NCBI GenBank assembly: GCA_027081565.1
Contig: JALWKG010000298.1
Span: 1-11,839, forward strand
DNA length: 11,839 bases
DNA from: Helicobacteraceae bacterium
GTDB taxonomy: Bacteria > Campylobacterota > Campylobacteria > Campylobacterales > Sulfurimonadaceae
Direction: 5' to 3'
Below are positions 1 to 7,351 of this stretch, piece after piece (the stretch's first letter is position 1; every line of letters begins with the position of its first letter). The notes beneath the pieces are model-generated. The model did not search any database. It saw only the letters and a program-made list of their open reading frames with translations, and was not told where the DNA came from. The position numbers and the translations under genes are program-made.

Positions 1-83
1 ATCAGGGCATCTGCGACATGTACGCGCTCTTTTGGGCTCAATTGCTGGGCATCTTCGATAATTTTAGATAGTGTTGTACTCAT
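1..83 (-). CDS. Partial ORF, putative addiction-module (antitoxin-like) N-terminus
   Basis: An ATG on the minus strand at 83-81 opens a frame that runs off the left edge after 27 codons, reading MSTTLSKIIEDAQQLSPKER and then VHVADAL. It starts 2 bases after the hisF stop codon, with an AGG ribosome-binding core about 8 bases upstream inside the end of hisF, so it is probably translationally coupled to hisF. A short amphipathic helix followed by an LSPxERxxxADAL phrase resembles the opening of the small putative addiction-module component family (TIGR02574 / Unstab_antitox type), whose members often pair with a RelE-like toxin. That match is from recall of the family pattern, over only 27 residues. 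Another small helical protein is equally possible, and the partner gene would lie outside the window. Confidence 0.45.
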   Translation of the reverse strand, partial: MSTTLSKIIEDAQQLSPKERVHVADAL

Positions 84-85
84 TG

Positions 86-844
86 TTATAACCTTACTGG
101 AATATGTTGATCGTGTAAATAGTGTTTAAGATCCATAATATCGATCTCTTTATAGTGAAAAATACTGGCGGCCAAGGCAGCATCTGCGCCATGGTCAAAA
201 GCATCTTTGATGTGTTCCATCGTTCCCGCACCGCCACTGGCAATGATAGGAACGTTGACCAAGTCACTGATCTGTTGTGTGATCGGTAGGTCAAAACCTG
301 CTTTCGTACCATCAGCATCCATAGAGGTGAGTAAGATCTCTCCTGCTCCACGATCTACTGCTTCTTTGGCCCATTCAACAGCGTTGATACCGGTGTCAAC
401 ACGGCCACCATTCAGGTAGACATTGTACTGATCGCCTGTCTTTTTAACATCGATAGCAACCACAATACACTGGGCACCAAAACGTTTGGCACCTTCGTTA
501 ATAAGCTCTGGGCGTTTAATAGCGGCAGAGTTAATGCTGACTTTGTCACACCCTACATTTAAAAGCGCATAGATGTCTTCAAGTTTACGGATACCGCCGC
601 CTACTGTGAGAGGTATAAAGACCTCTTTAGCAACCTTTTCAACGATGTCTACGATGGTGTCACGACCCTCATGAGAGGCACCAATGTCTAAAAAAGTGAT
701 CTCATCTGCACCCTCTTCATTGTAGCGCTTGGCCACCTCGACAGGGTCACCGGCATCTTTAAGACCGACAAAATTCACGCCTTTAACAACGCGCCCATCT
801 TTGACATCAAGACAAGGGATAATACGTTTGGCAAAGTAATCCAT
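86..844 (-). CDS. hisF: Imidazole glycerol phosphate synthase cyclase subunit HisF
   Basis: HisF is the cyclase half of IGP synthase. With ammonia from the HisH glutaminase it converts PRFAR to imidazole glycerol phosphate and AICAR, a cytoplasmic step linking histidine and purine synthesis. The 252-residue length is normal for the family and the protein is a single (beta/alpha)8 barrel. The catalytic aspartates sit in RIIPCLDV (Asp13, Asp11 in Thermotoga numbering) and VVAIDV (Asp132, the usual Asp130). The phosphate-binding glycine motifs are TVGGGI (80-85) and ASGGAG (202-207). The ATG at 844 is preceded by an AAGAAAG ribosome-binding stretch and a good -10 hexamer about 40 bases upstream. 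No other his gene is visible, so hisF appears to stand outside a his operon here. Identification is secure. Confidence 0.98.
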   Translation of the reverse strand: MDYFAKRIIPCLDVKDGRVVKGVNFVGLKDAGDPVEVAKRYNEEGADEITFLDIGASHEGRDTIVDIVEKVAKEVFIPLTVGGGIRKLEDIYALLNVGCDKVSINSAAIKRPELINEGAKRFGAQCIVVAIDVKKTGDQYNVYLNGGRVDTGINAVEWAKEAVDRGAGEILLTSMDADGTKAGFDLPITQQISDLVNVPIIASGGAGTMEHIKDAFDHGADAALAASIFHYKEIDIMDLKHYLHDQHIPVRL

Positions 845-883
845 AGTTCTGCTTTCTTGGGTAAACCCTAAAATATTGGTGGC

Positions 884-889
884 ATTATA
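884..889 (-). promoter_or_regulatory. -10 element of hisF promoter (TATAAT)
   Basis: The minus strand reads GCTATAATGCC, a perfect -10 hexamer, about 40 bases before the hisF ATG. The 17 bases upstream lead into an AT-rich stretch without a clear -35 box, which is common in Campylobacterota. A second minus-strand TATAAT lies at 916-911 and could act as an upstream alternative. Neither is preceded by the direct repeat shared by four other promoters in this window. Confidence 0.5.
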
Positions 890-933
890 GCAAAATAGGG
901 TGTGGTAAAAATTATAAGATAGTAGGTAAAGTA

Positions 934-966
934 TCCTTCTCTGAAAATGAAATAAAAAGAGAAGGA
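934..966. repeat. Perfect 9-bp inverted repeat (hairpin A)
   Basis: TCCTTCTCT (934-942) and AGAGAAGGA (958-966) are perfect reverse complements around a 15-base A-rich loop. The hairpin sits in the spacer between the Spy-like gene and hisF, both on the minus strand. Neither side is followed by a strong T-tract, so it is not a canonical terminator. It could block read-through or stabilise a 3' end. Confidence 0.5.
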
Positions 967-970
967 AAAA

Positions 971-1055
971 GGAGTGTTTTGTGGGTTACAAAGCCACAAA
1001 GAAAGACAAGTAGAGAGCGGAGTGAGTCTCTCTCCTGCTTTCGTAATAACACTTT
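971..1055. repeat. Multi-branch inverted-repeat element
   Basis: An outer pair AGTGTT (973-978) / AACACT (1048-1053), extendable by two G-U pairs, encloses two inner hairpins. The first is TTTGTGG (978-984) / CCACAAA (994-1000) with a 9-base loop; the two pairings share base 978. The second nests GAAAG (1001-1005) / CTTTC (1038-1042) around AGAGAG (1012-1017) / CTCTCT (1028-1033) with a 10-base loop. The arrangement resembles a three-way junction RNA or the remnant of a small palindromic element. The base pairing is directly visible; any function is inference. Confidence 0.45.
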
Positions 1056-1068
1056 AAGAGAAAAAAGT

Positions 1069-1112
1069 GTGGAAAAAAAGAAATTTCATACTATTTTTAA
1101 AGTTTTTTCCAC
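1069..1112. terminator. 10-bp inverted repeat at the 3' end of the Spy-like gene, possible terminator
   Basis: GTGGAAAAAA (1069-1078) and TTTTTTCCAC (1103-1112) form a perfect 10-bp stem with a 24-base loop, beginning on the last base of the Spy-like stop codon. The stem is mostly A-T and the loop is large, so it is an atypical intrinsic terminator. Its left arm overlaps a second hairpin, ACACTTT (1049-1055) / AAAGTGT (1064-1070), so only one of the two can form fully. Confidence 0.35.
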
Positions 1113-1585
1113 TAACGTCCTAAAAGATAAGCCACTTGATCTTTTGTCAAAATATTTTTAGTGTCATGGATACACTGTACATGGACCTTGCTGGCATCGG
1201 CTTTGAGTTTTGCGACCTTATCGATAAGAGGTGTAATCTTAGCTGTGTCAGCACCTGACATCGTCATCTGCTTGATCTTCTGCTGTAGCTGCATAATCTG
1301 TGGCTTGACTGCTTTTACACCACCCATTGTCACTTTACGAACGACGAGTAGTTTCTCTTTTTGCTCACTGCTAAGCCCCAGCTTAGGATCATCCCAGTGC
1401 TGTTTGACCAGTTTGGTCATATGAGGCAGACCGACAGTGATCAAAAAAGGTGAACCGGCCTTTTTGTTGCCTTTTTTCATCATCTTTTGTGATGGGTGTT
1501 GAGCATTCATGCCGTTAGCAGCCTGTAGTGTAGAGAAGGAGAGAAGTGTCATGCCTAAAAGTGTAAGTAACAATTTTTGTTTCAT
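1112..1585 (-). CDS. Spy/CpxP-like periplasmic LTXXQ protein
   Basis: This 157-residue protein begins with a clear Sec signal peptide (MKQKLLLTLLGMTLLSFSTLQA, cleavage near residue 22). The mature part is basic and Met-rich at first, then mainly helical. Two LTXXQ-type motifs, LSSEQ (71-75) and LTKDQ (146-150), flank the helical core as in the Spy/CpxP/CnrX-related family of periplasmic chaperones and stress or metal sensors. A lone Cys138 and His140 near the second motif could bind a metal. An upstream in-frame ATG at 1642 would add 19 residues, but it lies inside the operator and -10 region and would hide the signal peptide. The ATG at 1585 has an AAGGAC site at suitable spacing. The gene follows the RND operon on the same strand but has its own copy of the shared promoter block. 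A Spy-like role is inferred from family motifs and co-regulation with efflux genes. Confidence 0.75.
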   Translation of the reverse strand: MKQKLLLTLLGMTLLSFSTLQAANGMNAQHPSQKMMKKGNKKAGSPFLITVGLPHMTKLVKQHWDDPKLGLSSEQKEKLLVVRKVTMGGVKAVKPQIMQLQQKIKQMTMSGADTAKITPLIDKVAKLKADASKVHVQCIHDTKNILTKDQVAYLLGR

Positions 1586-1616
1586 GGAGATGTCCTTGTA
1601 TGGTTTATAGATAGGT

Positions 1617-1649
1617 ATCATAGAACAATTATATAAACGCAACGTTAAG
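1617..1649 (-). promoter_or_regulatory. Shared operator plus -10, Spy-like gene (site 1)
   Basis: On the minus strand CTTAAC (1649-1644), five bases GTTGC, and GTTTAT (1638-1633) form a direct repeat of 11-bp period. Exactly 10 bases later comes TATGAT (1622-1617). The predicted transcript starts near 1611, about 26 bases before the ATG at 1585. No -35 box is needed if an OmpR/PhoB-type activator binds the repeat. The 17-base operator is identical to site 2 at 7988-8004. Confidence 0.7.
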
Positions 1650-1655
1650 AGAGGG

Positions 1656-1671
1656 GGGCATCGCCCTTTTT
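1656..1671 (+). terminator. Small GC hairpin with T-tract, plus orientation
   Basis: GGGC (1656-1659), loop ATC, GCCC (1663-1666), then TTTTT gives a compact terminator-like shape on the plus strand. No plus-strand gene ends here. It lies just after the minus-strand RND stop, where a competing pairing, TCGCC (1661-1665) with GGCGA (1675-1679), is also possible. It may act only weakly or not at all on the minus-strand transcript. Confidence 0.25.
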
Positions 1672-1703
1672 CAAGGCGAATGCATAGGGTGTTTTAGAAG
1701 AGA

Positions 1704-4700
1704 TCAATACTCCTCTTCCACCATCTCATCTTCTCTTACCGTCCAGATGAACATCAGAGGGATAAAGAGCAGGGTCAAGAAGGTACCAACGATAAGACCA
1801 CCGATAGCTACCGCCCCCAGTGGTGCCAGACGCTCAAGACCGATAGCAGAACCCATCGCAACAGGAAGCATACCTGCAGAAACGGCAAAGGCTGTCATCA
1901 GGACCGGACGTGTACGGATGCGGATACTCTCAAACATCGCTTCACGTTTACGCATACCGCCTTCCATCTTCTCCAGAGCAAAGTGGATCAGTAAGATGGC
2001 GTTGTTGACAATGATACCTGAGAGCAGTATGAAGCCCATCATTGCCGGCATGGAGGTGTGATAGTACATCAGAAGCATGATCCACGAGGCACCAATGATC
2101 GTCAACGGAATGGAGACCAGGATCATCAGCGAGATCTTAACTGAGTTAAAGAGGGTGATCAGGGTAAAGAAGATCAGTACCAGTGCAAACAAAATCGCAC
2201 CGATCATACGCTCTGCAGAACTTTTGAACTGCTTGATATCTCCTGTCTGCTCCATGGTAACCCCTTGAGGCAGGACAATGTCTTTAGCCTGCTCCTCAAA
2301 GTTTGCCATGATATGGGAGATAGCCGCTTTTTCTCTAAAGCCATAGACGTTCAATGTGTAGTTGAGCCCTTCACGAGTGATAAGTGATGGTTCTGTCAAA
2401 GTACTTACCGTGGCAACGGCCGAGAGGGGAATCTTCCCTTTTGATGTGGTTAAGAGCATAGAACCCAGGGTCTTGACACTGTTACGCTTCTGTTCATCAA
2501 TCCAGACTCTTATACCAAAGTCTATACTGTTTTGGAGTCTAAACGAAGCCACCTTGGCACCGCGGATATAGATCTGCAGCTGACGAGCGATCTCAGCGTT
2601 GTTAAGACCGTAGAAGGCAGCACGCTGTTCATCGATAGACAACTCATAAACCTGTTTGTTATCTTCCCAGGTCTTGGAGACGGAGACAAGCCCCTGTGTC
2701 TTGTGCATCGCTTTTTCGATCATATTGCCGGCACGTTCAAGATCAGTAAAGTCTGGTCCCGAAAGGGTGACATCGATGTTGGCACGGATACTGGCAAGGG
2801 CTGTCGCACCATAATCAACGACATCGATACTGTTGACATTTTCTATCTGTGAGAGTTCCTTGCGCAGTTTACGCTCTATCTCCCAAATGCTCTCTTCACG
2901 ATGGTAGCGGTCGACATAGGTAGCTGTAATAGCAATATGATCGATACCACTACCACTACCTATACTCACAACACCGGCTTCAGAACCCATGGCTGCAGAA
3001 AGGTAGAGTAGTTCACCATGTTTGTTGATGATCTCGTCTGCCTCTTTGATAACACGTTCACTGGCAGAAACAGGAAGGTTGGGGTCTACTGTAATAGAGA
3101 TCTTGACCCCACCAGTATCCATTGGAGGCATAAGTTCCTGACCGACGGTCGGCATGACCCCTTTGACACTGGTGACAAAGAGAAATATCAGCACAATAAA
3201 ATAGCTGGTAGCAACCGCTTTATTGTTGAGTGCCGCCTCAAGAGCCTTGGAGAAGAAACCGGCGATCCAGGCATTTGCGCGACCAACAATCTGCTCAAAG
3301 AAGGCTTCGGACTTTAGTACCCATGGATGTTGGATGGTCAAGATCTTCAGTGAGAGCAGTGGCACGGCAGAGATGGATATGACATAAGAAGCTGCCAGAG
3401 CCAGCAACAGTGTTCCAACTAGTGGCTGGAAGACCGTCTGCGGATAACCACCAACGAAAAGCATCGGCGAGAGGGCAATCATGGTAGTAATGGTACCCGA
3501 GAGATCGGCGAACATAATCTCCTTGGTCCCTTCGATGACCGCTTTATGGATCTCGTCATGCTCCTCCCGGTAGTGCCGTTCTATATTCTCCATCACGACA
3601 ACCGTATCATCGAGCAGTAGACCCAGGGCAAGAATGATCGCTGTCAGAGTAACAACATTGAACTCTATACCGACGATCCACATCAAGGCAATAGTCGTAG
3701 AGTAGACGATAGGAATAGTAATAAGAACAACAAGTACCTGTCTGAAACTTGCAAGAAAGAAAAAGACGACTATAGTCGACATGATAATCGCATCACGAAG
3801 GGATTCGAACATGTTGTTGGTACTCTGGACAATGGTGTCTTTTTGGGTATCGGTAATCTCAAAATTCAGACTAGGATAGCGCTGTCTGAGGATTTCTATC
3901 TGCTTTTCTACCTTTTCGATACTCTTAACGACATCGGCATTGATACCACGTTGAACAGCCATGGCGATGGCCTCTTTCTGGTTACCAAAATAGAGTGCTG
4001 TATTTTCATAATGACCAAAATAGACCTTGGCAACATCGTTGAGAGTGATGTCGGGTGTGATGTTCATCGCTTTAATCGCTGCAATACTATCTCGCTTGGC
4101 ACTCGACTTTAGAAGGTAGCGGTCTTTTTCACTGTTGATAAAACCGATGGCATAATCATTATCGTTACTTTTAAGTGTTGCCATCACCTGCGTGATGTTC
4201 AGACCATACTGATCTAGCTTCTCCTTGTCGAGAATGATCTGCACCTCTTTGTTAAATCCACCAAAAATATCGACATTGGCAATACCAGGAATCTTGATGA
4301 GGTTATGCTTGATCTCATTTTGTACCAGTTGACGGATGTCTTGAAGCGGGATGTTCTCATCTTTGGGACTGACTGCTATGGTGATGATAGGGGCCGTTGC
4401 AGAGGTGATCTGAAGGATCTTTGGTGGCAAAATAGAATTGGGGAGTTCTCCTTTGATCTTCTCAAGGGCATTACTGACATCACTTGAGGCTGCATCGATG
4501 CCTTTGGTGTACTCGAATTCGGCATTGATGACACTGACCTCATCCATCGTCGTCGAATAAACACGACGGATCTTGTCAAGTGTATAGAGTTCCTCTTCGA
4601 CCGGAACGCTGACGTTTGAGGCGAGGGTTTTGGCTGAGGCACCCGGGTTGACGATGACGACAGCTACTGTTGGATAGTTGGAGTCCGGAAAAAGCTTACG

Positions 4701-4811
4701 GTCGAGTTTTTGGTACCCGACGATCCCTAGAAAGAGAAAAAGTACAAGAAACGAGTAGATAAAGTAGGGTCGTCGAAGTAGGGCTTCAACCCAGGAAGAG
4801 GACTTTTTCAT
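1704..4811 (-). CDS. RND efflux pump, inner-membrane HAE1/AcrB-type transporter
   Basis: This is the proton-driven pump of a tripartite system that expels substrates from periplasm or inner membrane through the adaptor and the TolC-like channel. The 1035-residue length is typical. TM1 (about 16-34) precedes the first large periplasmic loop, TM2-TM6 lie about 337-490, TM7 is near 533-550, a second large periplasmic loop follows, and TM8-TM12 are about 868-1024. The TM4 proton-relay motif GLLLDDTVVVMEN carries Asp401 and Asp402, matching AcrB Asp407/Asp408. In TM10 the motif is GIIVNNAILL, so the position of AcrB Lys940 is Asn936, a variant seen in other HAE1 branches. The ATG directly abuts the stop codon of the adaptor gene, and its GAGGAG ribosome-binding site lies within the adaptor's last codons, so translation is coupled. 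Substrate cannot be read from sequence; drugs, detergents or bile-like compounds are more likely than metal ions, because the CzcA-type TM4 motif is absent. Confidence 0.95.
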   Translation of the reverse strand: MKKSSSWVEALLRRPYFIYSFLVLFLFLGIVGYQKLDRKLFPDSNYPTVAVVIVNPGASAKTLASNVSVPVEEELYTLDKIRRVYSTTMDEVSVINAEFEYTKGIDAASSDVSNALEKIKGELPNSILPPKILQITSATAPIITIAVSPKDENIPLQDIRQLVQNEIKHNLIKIPGIANVDIFGGFNKEVQIILDKEKLDQYGLNITQVMATLKSNDNDYAIGFINSEKDRYLLKSSAKRDSIAAIKAMNITPDITLNDVAKVYFGHYENTALYFGNQKEAIAMAVQRGINADVVKSIEKVEKQIEILRQRYPSLNFEITDTQKDTIVQSTNNMFESLRDAIIMSTIVVFFFLASFRQVLVVLITIPIVYSTTIALMWIVGIEFNVVTLTAIILALGLLLDDTVVVMENIERHYREEHDEIHKAVIEGTKEIMFADLSGTITTMIALSPMLFVGGYPQTVFQPLVGTLLLALAASYVISISAVPLLSLKILTIQHPWVLKSEAFFEQIVGRANAWIAGFFSKALEAALNNKAVATSYFIVLIFLFVTSVKGVMPTVGQELMPPMDTGGVKISITVDPNLPVSASERVIKEADEIINKHGELLYLSAAMGSEAGVVSIGSGSGIDHIAITATYVDRYHREESIWEIERKLRKELSQIENVNSIDVVDYGATALASIRANIDVTLSGPDFTDLERAGNMIEKAMHKTQGLVSVSKTWEDNKQVYELSIDEQRAAFYGLNNAEIARQLQIYIRGAKVASFRLQNSIDFGIRVWIDEQKRNSVKTLGSMLLTTSKGKIPLSAVATVSTLTEPSLITREGLNYTLNVYGFREKAAISHIMANFEEQAKDIVLPQGVTMEQTGDIKQFKSSAERMIGAILFALVLIFFTLITLFNSVKISLMILVSIPLTIIGASWIMLLMYYHTSMPAMMGFILLSGIIVNNAILLIHFALEKMEGGMRKREAMFESIRIRTRPVLMTAFAVSAGMLPVAMGSAIGLERLAPLGAVAIGGLIVGTFLTLLFIPLMFIWTVREDEMVEEEY

Positions 4812-5873
4812 CTACTCCTCCTCACCAATATCGATCTTGCCCATAGTCGGCAGCAACACAAGCTTGGCTTCAGAAGCTGTGGCTACCGGAAAGTCCGGGC
4901 ACTCTGTCAAGATCGCATCATACTTGTCCTGGAGGATGATGTCTGCTGTGAATGGTTCGAAATGACCCTCTTTGTGAAGCATTACTACCGTCTCATTCTT
5001 ACGATGTACCAGAGCGTTGAGTGGGACACTGCATCCTTCTGTCTCTGCGATGACGACATCGATGTTCAAAAAGGCTTTGTTAGCGTAGTACAAAGGCATG
5101 CTAAGCTTTACCTCAGCGACGAGCAGAGCATTTTTAGCATCATCGTAACGACGGGCAATAGTACCGACCTGCTGGTCGTCGATCAGCACTTTTTGACCTT
5201 CAATGATAGGCTGTGAAGTGGCGACATAAGAGAAGACAAGCTTCTGGTCGTCCGAGTTAAGGGAGATAATAGGCTTGCCTGGGACAGCAAGGTTGCCCGC
5301 ATCGGTAAAGATGGTGCCGACACGACCGCTGAAAGGAGCTCTGATGTTGAGGTATGAGAGCTGTGAGCGGGTCTGTTTGATCTTCTCTTTGGTAGCCAAA
5401 AGGGCTGCAAGCTTGTTTTGATACATAACATTGGTATTGTCATACTGCTCCTGTGAGATCGCTTCAGCCTCTAGCAGCTTCTTGTTTCGATCGAGTGAGC
5501 GTTTGGCATTTTCAACATCACTCTTCAAAGCATCACGCTGCTTTTGCAAAGAAGAGAGGTTGGCACGGATCTCACTATCGTCAAGCGCGATAAGCAGCTG
5601 CCCTTTTTTAACAGTGTCATTCTCCTGAACATAGACCTTTTTAATCTCTGCTGAGAACTTTGATGCGATTAGAGCGCTCTTGCTGGCAAGAAGCTGTGCA
5701 AGGAAATGACGTGTTTCACGCACCGTTTTTGTGCTGGCTTTGACCGTGTTAACATTATAGGTATAGGCCTCAGGAACCGGCAGGTTGTCCACAGCCTTCT
5801 TTTGACTTTTTAGAAATAGACCGGCTGCAGCTGCAACGGCGATGACGAGTATGATGATGATGATTTTTTTCAT
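4812..5873 (-). CDS. RND periplasmic adaptor (HlyD/MFP family)
   Basis: The 353-residue membrane-fusion protein bridges the RND pump and the outer-membrane channel. An N-terminal hydrophobic segment (3-22) has no lipobox cysteine, so it is probably a membrane anchor rather than a lipoprotein signal. The first half of the lipoyl/barrel-sandwich domain is about 66-100. A helical hairpin with heptad-like character spans about 103-172. The second lipoyl half contains LNIRAPFSGRVGTI (175-188), the family hallmark, followed by beta-barrel and membrane-proximal domains to the C-terminus. The start ATG overlaps the TolC-like stop in an ATGA arrangement (5873-5870), and its own stop touches the pump's start, so the three genes form one coupled operon. 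Confidence 0.93.
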   Translation of the reverse strand: MKKIIIIILVIAVAAAAGLFLKSQKKAVDNLPVPEAYTYNVNTVKASTKTVRETRHFLAQLLASKSALIASKFSAEIKKVYVQENDTVKKGQLLIALDDSEIRANLSSLQKQRDALKSDVENAKRSLDRNKKLLEAEAISQEQYDNTNVMYQNKLAALLATKEKIKQTRSQLSYLNIRAPFSGRVGTIFTDAGNLAVPGKPIISLNSDDQKLVFSYVATSQPIIEGQKVLIDDQQVGTIARRYDDAKNALLVAEVKLSMPLYYANKAFLNIDVVIAETEGCSVPLNALVHRKNETVVMLHKEGHFEPFTADIILQDKYDAILTECPDFPVATASEAKLVLLPTMGKIDIGEEE

Positions 5874-7225
5874 CGGTTTTCTCCCTTTTCAAGTAGGTAA
5901 TCCAAGTAGTATTTGGCTTTTTGGTAGTTATATTTGGCATTGATCATCTGGGCATAGGCCAGTCCTTTTTTGGCGCTGGTGTCCAGTAGATCGGTCAGTG
6001 TAACGGCATTGTTCTCGTAACGGATTTGTTCGATCTTCTCGGTCTCACTCAGAAGCTCATACTGTGAGGCGGCATTGTTGTACTGGGCCATCGCCAGTTT
6101 GATGTTGTTGTTTGCGGTAATGATGCTTTTGCGTAGCTCTATCTGTACTCCATCGCTCTCCAGCTTGGCCTGCAAGTAGGAGAGTTTGGCCTCTTCGTTG
6201 ATCGAGGAGGTGGCACCAAAGTCAAGGAGGTTCCATTTAAGGTGTATTCCGACCTGCCAGTTCTCTCCGTTGTTCCAGTCTCCCTCTGAGATGACAGTTT
6301 CACCTGCAGTAGGTGCAGTACTTACAGGAGGTACTGTGTTGGAGGTGTCATTAGGACCGAAGTTTTGACCATAGTAGGCATTGAAATCGATACGTGGATA
6401 GTAGCTTGACTTGCTCTTGTCCTGCTTACGTGCACTGGCCTGAACGTTGATCTCACTTGCCTTGTAGCGATCCAAAGAGGTGATCTCTGTCTCAGTGAGG
6501 TCCGTGGTCGCATCTGTATCTATGGCGATCTCTATAGGTGATGTCTCATCGAAGGTCCTCTCTCCCATAAGAGCACTCAAAGTCGCTTTGATGATCTCGA
6601 TATTGGCTTCCATGGTCGCAACCTGTGCCTGACTTGCTGCCACACTGTTTTGTGCCTTGAGGACATCAAGCTTGGAACGGCTTCCTAATACACGCTCTTT
6701 TTTGATACGCTCAAGAAGCTTTTCTTGAGACAGGGTATATTTTTCCTGCGCTTCCAACTGCTCTTCAAGAGAGAGCAGAGAGATGTAGAGGTTGCGTACA
6801 TTGTAGATGAGTTCTTCATGACCAAGATGACTTTTGATCATGGCATTTTGGTACTGCAAGTCAGAGATCTTGTAGTCACTCTGAAGTGCAAAACCGTCAA
6901 AGAGCGTCACATTGTAGGTCACACCGACGTTGAACATATCTTTGGTGGTGGGGATGGTATAGGCACCGTCGGGTGATCCGACGATAGACATCGGCGTCAA
7001 GGGGGTCAGGGTGCGGGCATTGTTGTAGTGGTCATACGAGGCCAAAAGATCGACCCGACCAAAGTTTCGGGCCTTTTTCGAGTCTCTTACGGCTTTGGTA
7101 CGCTCGACGGAGACATCAGCCTGTTTCAAAGCGTTGTTATGCTCCAAAGCATAAGCGATGCTCTCTTCGAGGGTCATCGCATGCAGTGAAAGAAGCGTGA
7201 AGGTCAGTAATATGAAGTGTCGCAT
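5870..7225 (-). CDS. TolC-family outer membrane efflux protein
   Basis: This 451-residue protein is the outer-membrane duct of the tripartite pump and the first gene of the operon. It begins with a Sec signal peptide (MRHFILLTFTLLSLHA, cleavage about residue 16). Two repeated OEP units follow, about 17-215 and 245-445. Each contains the alternating beta and long alpha-helical pattern; the strands NVGVTYNVTLFDGF and WQVGIHLKWNLLDFG begin the two porin-like segments. No lipobox cysteine is present, unlike OprM-type homologues, so it is TolC-like in processing. The ATG at 7225 has a GGAG ribosome-binding site about 10 bases upstream. The shared operator and promoter block lies 37 bases before the start. 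Confidence 0.93.
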   Translation of the reverse strand: MRHFILLTFTLLSLHAMTLEESIAYALEHNNALKQADVSVERTKAVRDSKKARNFGRVDLLASYDHYNNARTLTPLTPMSIVGSPDGAYTIPTTKDMFNVGVTYNVTLFDGFALQSDYKISDLQYQNAMIKSHLGHEELIYNVRNLYISLLSLEEQLEAQEKYTLSQEKLLERIKKERVLGSRSKLDVLKAQNSVAASQAQVATMEANIEIIKATLSALMGERTFDETSPIEIAIDTDATTDLTETEITSLDRYKASEINVQASARKQDKSKSSYYPRIDFNAYYGQNFGPNDTSNTVPPVSTAPTAGETVISEGDWNNGENWQVGIHLKWNLLDFGATSSINEEAKLSYLQAKLESDGVQIELRKSIITANNNIKLAMAQYNNAASQYELLSETEKIEQIRYENNAVTLTDLLDTSAKKGLAYAQMINAKYNYQKAKYYLDYLLEKGENR

Positions 7226-7261
7226 AGAGATAGTACTCCGATAAAAGTAGATTTATAATGT

Positions 7262-7294
7262 ATGGTACAAAAAGGGTATTAGCGAAACGTTAAT
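7262..7294 (-). promoter_or_regulatory. Shared operator plus -10, tolC-hlyD-RND operon (site 3)
   Basis: The minus strand carries ATTAAC (7294-7289), GTTTC, GCTAAT (7283-7278), then 10 bases and TACCAT (7267-7262), a 4-of-6 match to TATAAT. It is the most divergent of the four copies yet keeps the 11-bp repeat period and the 10-base gap. A better-looking AT box, TATAAA, lies at 7257-7252, so the exact transcription start is less certain here than at the other sites. Confidence 0.55.
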
Positions 7295-7331
7295 GCAGTC
7301 CCTACCCAAAGCGGTGATTTACCGCACTGCA
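7294..7331. repeat. Nested inverted repeat, possible terminator of the FmdE-like gene
   Basis: Outer arms TGCAGT (7294-7299) and ACTGCA (7326-7331) enclose an inner hairpin GCGGT (7311-7315) / ACCGC (7321-7325) with a 5-base loop. An 11-base bulge lies on one side only. Read on the minus strand it sits 21 bases beyond the FmdE-like stop and is followed after the inner stem only by TTT, so termination would be weak. Its left edge touches the operator of the efflux operon. Confidence 0.35.
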
Positions 7332-7351
7332 GTGGGGAGGTAAGCCATTTT

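Noticed and set aside
251..258. AACGTTGA inside hisF resembling the operator core
   Set aside because: It lacks the second half-site and the spaced -10 box, and lies within coding sequence.
971..1055. tRNA or tmRNA-like gene
   Set aside because: The branched fold lacks a T-loop GTTCGA-like sequence, an anticodon stem of correct size and a CCA end.
979..1161. 60-codon plus-strand ORF across the structured spacer
   Set aside because: No ribosome-binding site fits it, it is basic and low in complexity, and its end is antisense to the Spy-like gene. The inverted repeats explain the region better.
1586..1642. N-terminal extension of the Spy-like protein from an upstream ATG
   Set aside because: It would cover the operator and the -10 box and bury the signal peptide. 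The ATG at 1585 has its own ribosome-binding site.
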